Positions 22,520 to 29,917 of a stretch of 35,810 nucleotides of DNA are shown in pieces. The DNA lies in the NCBI GenBank assembly GCA_025057345.1, contig JANWXX010000003.1:1-35810 (forward strand), read 5' to 3'. Position 1 is the stretch's first letter. Each line of letters starts with the position of its first letter. This DNA is from Polyangiaceae bacterium (GTDB taxonomy: Bacteria > Myxococcota_A > Polyangia > Polyangiales > Polyangiaceae). Made by a program: the position numbers and the translations under genes. The notes under the pieces were generated by a model. It had not been told where the DNA came from. It ran no database searches and was given only the letters and a program-made list of their open reading frames with translations.

Positions 22520-24205
22520 ATGAAGTACAAGCATGGCTTTTGGACGATCTTGGGCGCTTCTGCACTCAGCGTGAGCTTGCTCGCCGGCTGCGGCGAGGAG
22601 GATCCAGCGACCCCTCCCCCTGGTGCAGGTGGCACCTCCGGCTTGGCAGGCAACGGAGGATCCGGTGCCGGCGCTGGCGGCTCCAGTGCAGGTGCAGGTG
22701 GCTCGAAGGCTGGCTCAGGTGGCTCAGCTGGCACCGGCGGCACTTCGGCTGGCACCGGTGGCACTTCGGCTGGCACCGGCGGCACTTCCGGGGGCAGCGG
22801 GGGTAGCAGCGGGGGGTTCAACGAGGCAGTAGAGAACATCGGCGTAGAGTGCCAAGACGACGTGGATTGCGGCCCTGGCGGCAAGTGCCTCGCCCCCTCA
22901 GGAACCGATCTCTTCGATGGGGCCCCCCCCGCTGGCCACTGCACCATCGACTGTACCGCCTGGCTTAACCTGCCCGATGCCGAGAAGGAGACGACTCCCT
23001 ATCCCTGCGATCCCGACGTCAACCTCTCGGATCCCAACGCCAACCTCCAGCGCCTCTGCCTCAACGTGGCGGAGGAGGGACAGCCGGCCAAGGGTTATTG
23101 CTTCGAGCGCTGCGACTTCGGCCAACCCGAGTTCGAATTCCTCGACAAGCTTGATCCGGACAAGTGCAACGGCCGCGAAGACACGGTCTGCTTCCCGCTC
23201 AACGATAGCAAGGGCATCTACACTACCGGCTTCTGCCGTCCCTTCTGCCAGAGCGACGACCAGTGTGACAGCGACCTCAAATGCGACAAGAGTACCGGCG
23301 TCTGTAGGGCCAACGTTCCTACCAACAAGAAAAAGAGCGGCGCGCTCTGCACCCGGAAGCTCCTTCCCAACGGAGAGGTCGACACCAGTGCAGAGAGCGA
23401 GTGCGAGAGCGGTATCTGCTCACCCATTGATGACCCACTCAACCCCGACCGCAAGGATCTGGGCATCTGCATCGACATCTGCATCATTGGCTCCCTTGAG
23501 TCTTGCGGCGGCCCCAACAGTGGCCTCTGTATCTTCTTCGGTCGCGCAGAGACAGAAGATGGCACCATCCTCACCGGAGGCCAGAACGATCTAGGTCTCT
23601 GCGCCAAAACTACCCCCGCCAAGAAGGATACTGACTGCCCCTGGCAAGCGGGCTGGTTCCACCGTACCTTCAACTCCCAAATCCCTGCCATCTGTCTCCC
23701 CTCTCAGGAGTGCGAAGTAGACAACGACTGTGCCTTCACGTGTGAGCAGAGCGACGACTGCCCCGAGGGGAACCAGTGCCAGTGCCCCCCAGGCAAGAAG
23801 TGCGACTGCGATCCAGAGAAGGACAAGGACTGCTCCCCCAAGCAGTGCTTCTCCAATGGGCAGCCCAACATCGGTACCCTCAAGTGCCGCGCAGTACCTG
23901 AACTCTGCGGGAAGTCTTTCTGCATTGATCACGTTCCCCAGGGCCTCCCTGCCAATGATCCCCTCGTCGATTGCTCCAACGTCGGAGGGTCCGGCGGCGC
24001 AGCGGGCTCCGGTGGCGGGGCAGGCTCCGGCGGCGCTTCGGCAGGCTCCGGCGGCGCTTCGGCAGGCTCCGGCGGCGCTTCGGCAGGCTCCGGCGGCGCG
24101 GCAGCCGGGAATGCCGGACAAGCCGGCGGCAACTTAAGATCCGCTCCCCCTGGATGGCGCGGGGTTCCCCTCGAACTGCGCGCCATCTTGCTTTTTGTCT
24201 GCTAA
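22520..24205 (+). CDS. Cys-rich lipoprotein with two Gly/Ser-rich repeat regions
   Basis: A 561-aa protein. A perfect lipobox LAGC puts the lipid on Cys24; GAGGAG precedes the ATG. Residues about 35-98 are a Gly/Ser/Ala/Thr linker made of TSAGTGG-type repeats. The central part holds many Cys in pairs (CQDDVDCGPGGKC, CEQSDDCPEGNQCQCPPGKK), suggesting disulfide-rich modules outside the cell, as is common in myxobacterial surface proteins. A second Gly/Ser repeat lies at about 492-535. The last 25 codons use TTA and AGA, unlike the rest, and the end is not a recognisable sorting signal. It might therefore be a frame-shifted tail. Probably a surface-displayed adhesin or binding protein. Confidence 0.78.
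   Translation: MKYKHGFWTILGASALSVSLLAGCGEEDPATPPPGAGGTSGLAGNGGSGAGAGGSSAGAGGSKAGSGGSAGTGGTSAGTGGTSAGTGGTSGGSGGSSGGFNEAVENIGVECQDDVDCGPGGKCLAPSGTDLFDGAPPAGHCTIDCTAWLNLPDAEKETTPYPCDPDVNLSDPNANLQRLCLNVAEEGQPAKGYCFERCDFGQPEFEFLDKLDPDKCNGREDTVCFPLNDSKGIYTTGFCRPFCQSDDQCDSDLKCDKSTGVCRANVPTNKKKSGALCTRKLLPNGEVDTSAESECESGICSPIDDPLNPDRKDLGICIDICIIGSLESCGGPNSGLCIFFGRAETEDGTILTGGQNDLGLCAKTTPAKKDTDCPWQAGWFHRTFNSQIPAICLPSQECEVDNDCAFTCEQSDDCPEGNQCQCPPGKKCDCDPEKDKDCSPKQCFSNGQPNIGTLKCRAVPELCGKSFCIDHVPQGLPANDPLVDCSNVGGSGGAAGSGGGAGSGGASAGSGGASAGSGGASAGSGGAAAGNAGQAGGNLRSAPPGWRGVPLELRAILLFVC
22730..22789 (+). repeat. 21-bp tandem repeat coding for the first Gly/Ser linker
   Basis: GGCACC-GGC-GGCACTTCGGCT recurs from 22730, 22751 (one base differs) and 22772 (partial). 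It encodes GTGGTSA and is likely to expand or shrink by slippage. Confidence 0.8.
24020..24103 (+). repeat. 21-bp tandem repeat coding for the second Gly/Ser linker
   Basis: Three perfect 21-bp copies (24020-24040, 24041-24061, 24062-24082) and a degenerate fourth (24083-24103) encode AGSGGAS units. Exact identity suggests recent duplication; copy number probably varies between strains. Confidence 0.85.
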
Positions 24206-24217
24206 AGCAGGTCCGGT

Positions 24218-24508
24218 ATGCGCTCCTCCTTTCCTCTCATGGCGCTTGTCCTGGCAGCCATCATCCCTGCCTGCACCTGCTCTTCCCGAAAAGAATCCTC
24301 AGCTTCGACCTCACCTGCGGAGGCACCGAGCGCCCCCCTGGTCCGCCAGGTTTCCTCGCTCCATCTACCACCTAACTTGAGGCTCCCGGGGGGACGTTTG
24401 CACATCAACCCCGCGGGGTTGAGACCGCTGCGCTCCGCCTCAGGCTCGGTTCCCTCCGCATCAGCACCCGTACCAGCATCCGTCGTGGCCCCCTCCTCGG
24501 CACATTGA
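24218..24508 (+). CDS. Small Pro/Ser-rich predicted lipoprotein
   Basis: A 96-aa protein with signal MRSSFPLMALVLAA and lipobox IPAC (Cys19). The mature part is low-complexity, rich in Ser, Pro and Ala. CAGGTC lies six bases before the ATG, and the gene follows the Cys-rich lipoprotein by 12 bp, so they may be co-expressed. No family recognised. The high Ser/Pro content could also come from a chance frame, but signal and ribosome site favour a gene. Confidence 0.6.
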   Translation: MRSSFPLMALVLAAIIPACTCSSRKESSASTSPAEAPSAPLVRQVSSLHLPPNLRLPGGRLHINPAGLRPLRSASGSVPSASAPVPASVVAPSSAH

Positions 24509-24555
24509 CGAGTGTCTTTCCAGACAGAGGCGGGGGAGTGTAGGCTCCGCGCTCA

Positions 24556-25677
24556 ATGACGATGCCGCCACTCCTCTTGTCGGATACTGGGCTCTTCCGG
24601 GTACTGGACGACAATCTTCAGGCCAACCCGGATGCAGCGCCTGCGCTCCCTGAAGCGCTGTTGCTGCGGATGCATCGGGAGATGCTGCGGCTACGACTGC
24701 TCGAAACCCGCATGGTGGTACTCCAGCGACAGGGACGCATAGGATTCTACGGATCATGCACTGGGCAGGAAGCAGTCGCCATCGCCGCAGGGTGTGCGCT
24801 GGAAAAGGATGACTGGGTGTTTCCCGCACTGCGAGAAAGTGCCATCATGTTGGTCCGAGGGTTCCCGCTCACAAGGTACCTGGCCCAGGTCTTTGGCAAC
24901 TCGCGGGATGTGCTCAAGGGCAGGCAGATGCCTTCTCACATGAGTGGGAAAGCAGTGAACCAAGTAACATGGTCCAGCTGCATCGGTCCCCAAATACCGC
25001 AAGCAGTAGGGGCTGCAATGGCGATGCGGCTTCGCAGAGATCGGAAGATTGCGGTAGGTTTTTGCGGGGATGGTGCGACCAGCCAACCTGATTTTCACAA
25101 TGCGCTGCTGTTCGCAGGGCAGTTCCAGCCGCCCTGCGTATTGGTATGCCAGAACAATCACTGGTCCATCAGCGTGCCGACATCGAGGCAAACAGCAAGC
25201 ACAACCCTTGCTATCAAAGCGCGCGCCTACGGAATCCCAGGATATCGGGTGGATGGAAATGACGCGCTCGCAGTCTATGCAGTACTCCAGTATGCGTTCG
25301 ATCGAGCCCGCAGGGGAGAAGGTCCCTCCTTCGTGGAGTGCGTAACCTACCGGATCGGCGCCCATTCGACGAGCGATGACCCGACCCGATACCGATCGCA
25401 AGACGAAGTGGAGGCGTGGCAGCGAAAGGATCCGCTGGCACGACTGGAGGGTCATCTGCAGAAGCGAGGACTGCTGGACGAACCAAACGTGGAGACGATG
25501 AAAAGAGAGCTGACTGCGGAGATCGAGGCAGCGATTCTGGAGGTGGAACAAGCACCAGTGCCGGCGAGGGCAACGTTGTTCGACGATGTGTACGCGGATC
25601 TCCCGTGGCACCTGCAAGAGCAGCGGGAAGAACTACTTCGCCTGCCTGCAGCGGCAAGTCATGGGAGCGGACACTGA
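24556..25677 (+). CDS. 2-oxoacid dehydrogenase E1 alpha subunit, probably branched-chain (BCKDH)
   Basis: E1 decarboxylates a 2-oxoacid with thiamine diphosphate and passes the acyl group to lipoyl-E2. The 373-aa protein has the thiamine-diphosphate motif GDGATSQPDFHNALLF (171-186) ending with NN at 200-201, and the E1 loop YRIGAHSTSDDPTRYR (265-280) that carries the active-site His and the phosphorylation-loop Ser in eukaryotic relatives. HSTSDD and the ending FDDVYADLPWHLQEQ resemble branched-chain rather than pyruvate E1 alpha. No E1 beta or E2 gene follows; instead the E3 gene lies 91 bp downstream. Myxobacteria make branched fatty acids from branched-chain acyl-CoA, which fits, but the substrate is inferred. 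Confidence 0.9.
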   Translation: MTMPPLLLSDTGLFRVLDDNLQANPDAAPALPEALLLRMHREMLRLRLLETRMVVLQRQGRIGFYGSCTGQEAVAIAAGCALEKDDWVFPALRESAIMLVRGFPLTRYLAQVFGNSRDVLKGRQMPSHMSGKAVNQVTWSSCIGPQIPQAVGAAMAMRLRRDRKIAVGFCGDGATSQPDFHNALLFAGQFQPPCVLVCQNNHWSISVPTSRQTASTTLAIKARAYGIPGYRVDGNDALAVYAVLQYAFDRARRGEGPSFVECVTYRIGAHSTSDDPTRYRSQDEVEAWQRKDPLARLEGHLQKRGLLDEPNVETMKRELTAEIEAAILEVEQAPVPARATLFDDVYADLPWHLQEQREELLRLPAAASHGSGH

Positions 25678-25768
25678 GGGTGTGGCCGGAGTGGTATCCG
25701 GGGCAAAACGCTGCTAGGTCTGGGCCTGCACCGAGGGGTCTGCAGTGGCCCCCGAGAAGGTTCACACC

Positions 25769-27280
25769 ATGGCCAAATCCTACGATGCGATTGTGATCGG
25801 GGGCGGGCCGGGCGGTTACCCCGCCGCCATTCGCCTAGCGCAGCTCAAGCAGAAAGTGCTGTGTGTCGAGAAGGAAGCGTGGGGGGGGGTCTGCCTCAAT
25901 TGGGGTTGCATCCCGTCGAAGGCCTTGATCTCTGCCTCGCACCTGTACGAGCACACGAAGACGGGAGCATCCATCGGGATCAAAGCGAGTGGAGTCGAAC
26001 TCGACCCGAATCGGCTCCAAGACTGGAAGGATGGAATCGTCAAAAAGTTGACTGGTGGGGTGAGGGGCTTGCTCCGAGCCAACGGGGCCGAAGCTATGAT
26101 CGGACAGGCGACCCTCACAGGGCCCAATAGCGTGGAAGTAGTTACCGCGGACGGTAAGCGAGAAACCTTCGAAGCCAGGAATATCGTCCTCGCCACCGGA
26201 TCCTCGACCATTGAGATTCCCTCATTCAAGTTCGACGGCAAGCAGATCATCGGGGCGAAGGAGGCCGTAAGCCTCCGGGAGATCCCTCGACGCCTGCTGA
26301 TCATCGGCGGCGGTATCATCGGCATGGAGCTTGGCGGCGTTTACCAAAAGTTCGGCAGTGAGCTGACGGTGCTGGAGGCGGCGCCCCAGATCCTAGGGGG
26401 CATCGATCCGGACGTGGTGGCGGTTGTCGAAAAACGTTATGTCCAGCACGGAGCCAAGATCTACAAGAATGCCAAAGCGCTGGGATACGAGCGGGCATCA
26501 GATGGCGCGCTGCATGTGCGCGCCGAAGTGAACGGCAAAACCGAAACTTTCGTTTGCGACGTGGTGCTGGTGGCGGTAGGCATGCGGCCAAACTCGCGGG
26601 GGATCGGCTGCGAGCAGGTAGGGGTGCAGATCAACGAGCGAGGATTCATCGTAACCGACAAGGTGGGGCGTACCAGCGTGCCTTCCATCTTTGCCGTAGG
26701 CGACGTGTCCGGTGGTCCGCTGCTGGCCCACAAGGCCATGAAGGAGGGCGAGGTTGCCGCCGAGGTAATCGCCGGGCATAAAGCCGAGAAGGATTGGGTT
26801 TCGATGCCTGGGGCAGTCTTTACCGACCCGGAGGTAGCCACTGCTGGGATGAGCGAAACCGAGGCTCGTTCCAAGGGTATCGACCTGCTGATAGGCAAGA
26901 TGCCCCTGGCCGCTAGCGGCCGTGCCATGGCTGTGCGGGATACGGACGGGTTCATCAAGGTCATCGCAGACAAAAAGACTCACTTGATCCTAGGTTGGAG
27001 TGTGGTGGGTCCCAGTGCGACGGACTTGATCTCCGAAGCCCAGCTCAGCCTGGAGATGGCTGCAGTCCTGGAAGATGTAGCCCTCACCGTTCACCCTCAC
27101 CCCACCCTCGGTGAGGCCATGATGATTGCTGCCCAGCACGCCCTTGGCCAGGCCATCGACATCCTGAATCGCTTATCCCAGGGAACGGACCACAGCAGGT
27201 GGCATCCATGCTACAGGCTGCCCCATGGCGATCTCCCTCGAAGCCGCCCAGTCTGTTCTCGCCTCTGTTACCGCCCCTGA
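25769..27280 (+). CDS. lpdA: Dihydrolipoyl dehydrogenase (E3)
   Basis: This flavoprotein reoxidises the dihydrolipoyl arms of 2-oxoacid dehydrogenase complexes with NAD+. The FAD motif GGGPGGYPAA (11-20), the redox disulfide GGVCLNWGCIPSK (Cys42, Cys47), the second nucleotide motif GGGIIGMELG, and catalytic HPHPTLGE (His444, Glu449) are all present. ATG 25769 has GAGAAGG eight bases upstream; the in-frame GTG at 25745 lacks this. A run of nine G bases encodes the Gly-Gly before Cys42. The 503-aa protein is about 30 longer than E. coli Lpd: the tail after about 467 has no family counterpart and overlaps the mrp gene by 56 bp. Confidence 0.96.
   Translation: MAKSYDAIVIGGGPGGYPAAIRLAQLKQKVLCVEKEAWGGVCLNWGCIPSKALISASHLYEHTKTGASIGIKASGVELDPNRLQDWKDGIVKKLTGGVRGLLRANGAEAMIGQATLTGPNSVEVVTADGKRETFEARNIVLATGSSTIEIPSFKFDGKQIIGAKEAVSLREIPRRLLIIGGGIIGMELGGVYQKFGSELTVLEAAPQILGGIDPDVVAVVEKRYVQHGAKIYKNAKALGYERASDGALHVRAEVNGKTETFVCDVVLVAVGMRPNSRGIGCEQVGVQINERGFIVTDKVGRTSVPSIFAVGDVSGGPLLAHKAMKEGEVAAEVIAGHKAEKDWVSMPGAVFTDPEVATAGMSETEARSKGIDLLIGKMPLAASGRAMAVRDTDGFIKVIADKKTHLILGWSVVGPSATDLISEAQLSLEMAAVLEDVALTVHPHPTLGEAMMIAAQHALGQAIDILNRLSQGTDHSRWHPCYRLPHGDLPRSRPVCSRLCYRP
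25881..25889 (+). other. Nine-G homopolymer inside lpdA
   Basis: Nine consecutive G bases lie within the codons Trp-Gly-Gly-Val just before the redox Cys42. Runs this long are prone to slippage in replication and to base-calling error. Confidence 0.9.
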
Positions 27281-28307
27281 TCTGGGGCAACCACTCTCCG
27301 ACCTGGGGATGATCCGAGATCTCCATGTACAGGAAGGTACCGCGACGTTGACCCTAGTCATCCCCATGTCCGACTATCCCCAGAAGGAGGCGGTCGGTCG
27401 TGCCGTGCGGGAGGCGCTCCTCGGGGCTGGGGCAACCTCCGTCCACATCCACTGGGATATCAATCCACTTCCTTTGGTGCAGAACATCATCCTGGTGATG
27501 AGCGGCAAGGGAGGCGTTGGCAAAAGCACCGTTGCCACCAACTTGACCATGGCACTCCACCGTGCCGGGCACCGCGTAGGGCTTCTGGATGCAGACATCT
27601 ACGGCCCCAGCATCCCTACCATGATGGGCGTTGCAGGTCGCCCCATCTCCCAGGATGGCAAGAAAATCGAGCCCCTCCAGCGCTTTGGGGTGAAACTCAT
27701 GAGCATCGGATTCCTCTTGCAGGATCCGCGATCCGCGGTGATCTGGCGCGGTCCTATGCTCCACGGTGCACTCCTCCAGTTCCTGAAAGACGTCAACTGG
27801 GGCCCCCTTGACTTCCTCCTCCTCGACCTCCCTCCTGGCACCGGCGACGTGGCTCTCACCCTAGCCCAGCGGGCCAAAGTGACCGGTGCCGTAGTGGTCA
27901 CTACACCTCAGGAGGTCGCCCTGCAGGATGTCTACAAGTCGGTAGCCATGTGCAAAAAGGTTGAGATCCCCATCCTAGGAGTCGTGGAGAACATGAGCTA
28001 CTTCGAGGATCCGACAGGGCAGAAGCATTTCCTCTTTGGCGAGGGTGGCGGCGCCAAAATCGCCGAGTTTGCCGAAGCGCCCCTGCTAGGCCAGCTCCCC
28101 CTCGACCCTCGTACCCGGGAATGGGGCGACGCAGGTACCCCCGTCATCCAGGCTGCTCCCCAGCTACCGGTTTCCCAAGCCTTTGCTACCATCGCGGAGC
28201 GCCTAGTCGAGCGTGCGGCTTCCCTTGGAGGGGCGTCCCCGGAGGGAGGCCTGCTCATTGATCGTTCCGGCGGTCAGGGGCGTATCAAGCTTCCTGTCAT
28301 GCGCTAA
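27225..28307 (+). CDS. Mrp/ApbC-family P-loop ATPase, Fe-S cluster carrier
   Basis: A 360-aa protein. Residues 1-80 are a MIP18-like (FeS assembly) domain, then the Mrp/NBP35 ATPase with deviant Walker A SGKGGVGKST (93-102), DADIYGPSIP (122-131) and LDLPPGTGD (200-208). The family assembles and transfers Fe-S clusters in the cytoplasm. The usual CxxC that binds the bridging cluster, expected after ENMSYF (255-260), is replaced by EDPTGQ, and the region has no Cys. Some bacterial Mrp proteins also lack it. The start overlaps the lpdA tail by 56 bp in another frame, with CAGG about nine bases upstream. No other isc or suf genes are nearby. Confidence 0.93.
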   Translation: MAISLEAAQSVLASVTAPDLGQPLSDLGMIRDLHVQEGTATLTLVIPMSDYPQKEAVGRAVREALLGAGATSVHIHWDINPLPLVQNIILVMSGKGGVGKSTVATNLTMALHRAGHRVGLLDADIYGPSIPTMMGVAGRPISQDGKKIEPLQRFGVKLMSIGFLLQDPRSAVIWRGPMLHGALLQFLKDVNWGPLDFLLLDLPPGTGDVALTLAQRAKVTGAVVVTTPQEVALQDVYKSVAMCKKVEIPILGVVENMSYFEDPTGQKHFLFGEGGGAKIAEFAEAPLLGQLPLDPRTREWGDAGTPVIQAAPQLPVSQAFATIAERLVERAASLGGASPEGGLLIDRSGGQGRIKLPVMR

Positions 28308-28317
28308 GGACCACCCC

Positions 28318-29916
28318 TTGCCGGCTCGCTCTGGGGCCTCTCCCTCACCGTGCTGGTGGCTCCTTGCCGGGCTCATCTTCGCTTCTCCCGCCTCTGCCCT
28401 GGATCCTCCCTCAGGCTTCCTTCCTCGCTTCGACCTTGATTCAGGTCGCTCAAGGGTGCTTCCTCCCGAAGTTGACTTGATCCGTTTCGCTACCCACGGC
28501 GAGTACCAGCTCCGGGGCCAGCTCCAGAGCGACCCCATCCTTCAGCCCCCGGCTGCGGAGCCAGGCGCGGCTTCCCTGGGCCAGCGAGGCAAAATTCTCC
28601 AATGGTTCCGCACCACACCACGACTGCAAATCACCACCCAGGCGGAGATCGTCGGCCAAATCGACCTACTCCGCGGCCTCGTGACCGGAGCAACCACTCG
28701 CTACATGGATGCAGCGGCCATCCCCGAGTCCAGAGCCAACCCCCTCACCATCGACCCACGCTGGCTCTACTTCGAGCTGCTCCGAAAGATAGGGAGACTC
28801 CGGATAGGTCTTCAGCCTGTGCACCAGGGCCTGGGTCTTCTGTTCGATGACGGCGACCACCCAACGCTCTTTGGTGACTACCAGCGAGGGGATAGTGCAG
28901 TGCAGGGGCAGTTCACCTTGCGACCAGGCGGGCGAACGGGACAAGTCGCCCTCTGGGCCTCAGGTGGGGCCATCTTCCGGGATTCTTGGGCTCGACTCAC
29001 CGAGGGCGACCTCGCCTGGCAGGGAATGGCTGGACTGACCTTGGGAGCTGAAACCAACCAGGTGGGCGCCTGGGGAGCACTCCGAAGCCAGCGTCGTCGA
29101 GAGGAGGCCCGTGCTGTTGAGCATCCCCTCCTGGAGCGCCTAGATGCACAGATCTTGGATGTACATGGGCGTTTCGCCACAAAGGCACCAGGAGCAAACG
29201 TCTACCTCTTCGGAGAAGGAGAGGTGGCACTTCTGCGAGGGGAGCTCCAGGAATATCGGAGCGAGCCGCAGAGGCTGCTGAGCTGGGGAACGGTACTCCG
29301 GCTAGGGATCGCCCATGAAGCCGGGGCACGAGAAGAACGCTTCGCAGACGCAGTGGTATCCGTCGCCTGGGGCAACGCCAGCGGCGACAACAACCCCCAG
29401 GATGGCACTGCTCGCCGCTTTGCAATGCACCCGAACCACAACGTAGGGCTGGTACTGTTCGACCACCTGCTGCATGTACAAACAGCCCGCGCCGCCACGC
29501 TAGCCCGATCCATCCCTGCCCAAGAGCGTCCCCCGGGGTTCGCCTTGTATCCAACCAATGGAGGGGTCGCCGGTGCGACCTACTTCAACCCGACGTTGGT
29601 GCTTCGCCCTGGATCGCGCCTCGATTTGAAGATCGGTTGGGTCATTGCCCAGGCCACCGCCGACCTGGTCGACCTGTATCGGCTCCTTGGGTCAGGACAG
29701 CGCACGAACCACCTTGGTGGAGCACCGTCGCAACGCAACTTGGGGATCGAGCTGGACGGCGGCCTTGAGTGGAGGTACCCGCTCGATTTCGACATGTCCC
29801 TCCAACTCGGGGTGCAAGCAGGGGTGCTGTTTCCCGGGGAGGCCTTCGAGAACGTGATGGGAGCGGCCTTGGCCCCCCAAGGCTTGGTGATTTCCCGAGT
29901 GGGATTCCAATATTGA
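28318..29916 (+). CDS. Predicted outer-membrane beta-barrel protein
   Basis: A 532-aa protein read from a TTG start. AAGGA, which overlaps the mrp stop, sits seven bases before it, and the signal peptide CWWLLAGLIFASPASA begins just after. An in-frame upstream start at 28213 would put 35 non-signal residues inside mrp. The mature protein is rich in alternating beta strands and ends in VGFQY, the aromatic C-terminal signature recognised by the BAM complex. HNVGLVLFDHLLHVQTARAA and the aromatic girdle near the end are typical of a porin or transporter barrel. It is probably translationally coupled to mrp. Ligand unknown. Its stop is one base from that of the convergent gene. Confidence 0.78.
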   Translation: MPARSGASPSPCWWLLAGLIFASPASALDPPSGFLPRFDLDSGRSRVLPPEVDLIRFATHGEYQLRGQLQSDPILQPPAAEPGAASLGQRGKILQWFRTTPRLQITTQAEIVGQIDLLRGLVTGATTRYMDAAAIPESRANPLTIDPRWLYFELLRKIGRLRIGLQPVHQGLGLLFDDGDHPTLFGDYQRGDSAVQGQFTLRPGGRTGQVALWASGGAIFRDSWARLTEGDLAWQGMAGLTLGAETNQVGAWGALRSQRRREEARAVEHPLLERLDAQILDVHGRFATKAPGANVYLFGEGEVALLRGELQEYRSEPQRLLSWGTVLRLGIAHEAGAREERFADAVVSVAWGNASGDNNPQDGTARRFAMHPNHNVGLVLFDHLLHVQTARAATLARSIPAQERPPGFALYPTNGGVAGATYFNPTLVLRPGSRLDLKIGWVIAQATADLVDLYRLLGSGQRTNHLGGAPSQRNLGIELDGGLEWRYPLDFDMSLQLGVQAGVLFPGEAFENVMGAALAPQGLVISRVGFQY

Positions 29917-29917
29917 A

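Noticed and set aside
22730-24103. CRISPR-like repetition in the Cys-rich lipoprotein
   Set aside because: Repeats are directly adjacent without spacers and encode Gly/Ser units in frame, so they are coding tandem repeats.
24505-24532. Possible promoter TTGACG before the E1 alpha gene
   Set aside because: No -10-like hexamer lies at the right distance (AGGCGG there), so a promoter cannot be supported.
28213-28317. Upstream in-frame start for the barrel protein at 28318
   Set aside because: It would add 35 non-signal residues inside mrp, while the TTG at 28318 has AAGGA and begins the signal peptide.
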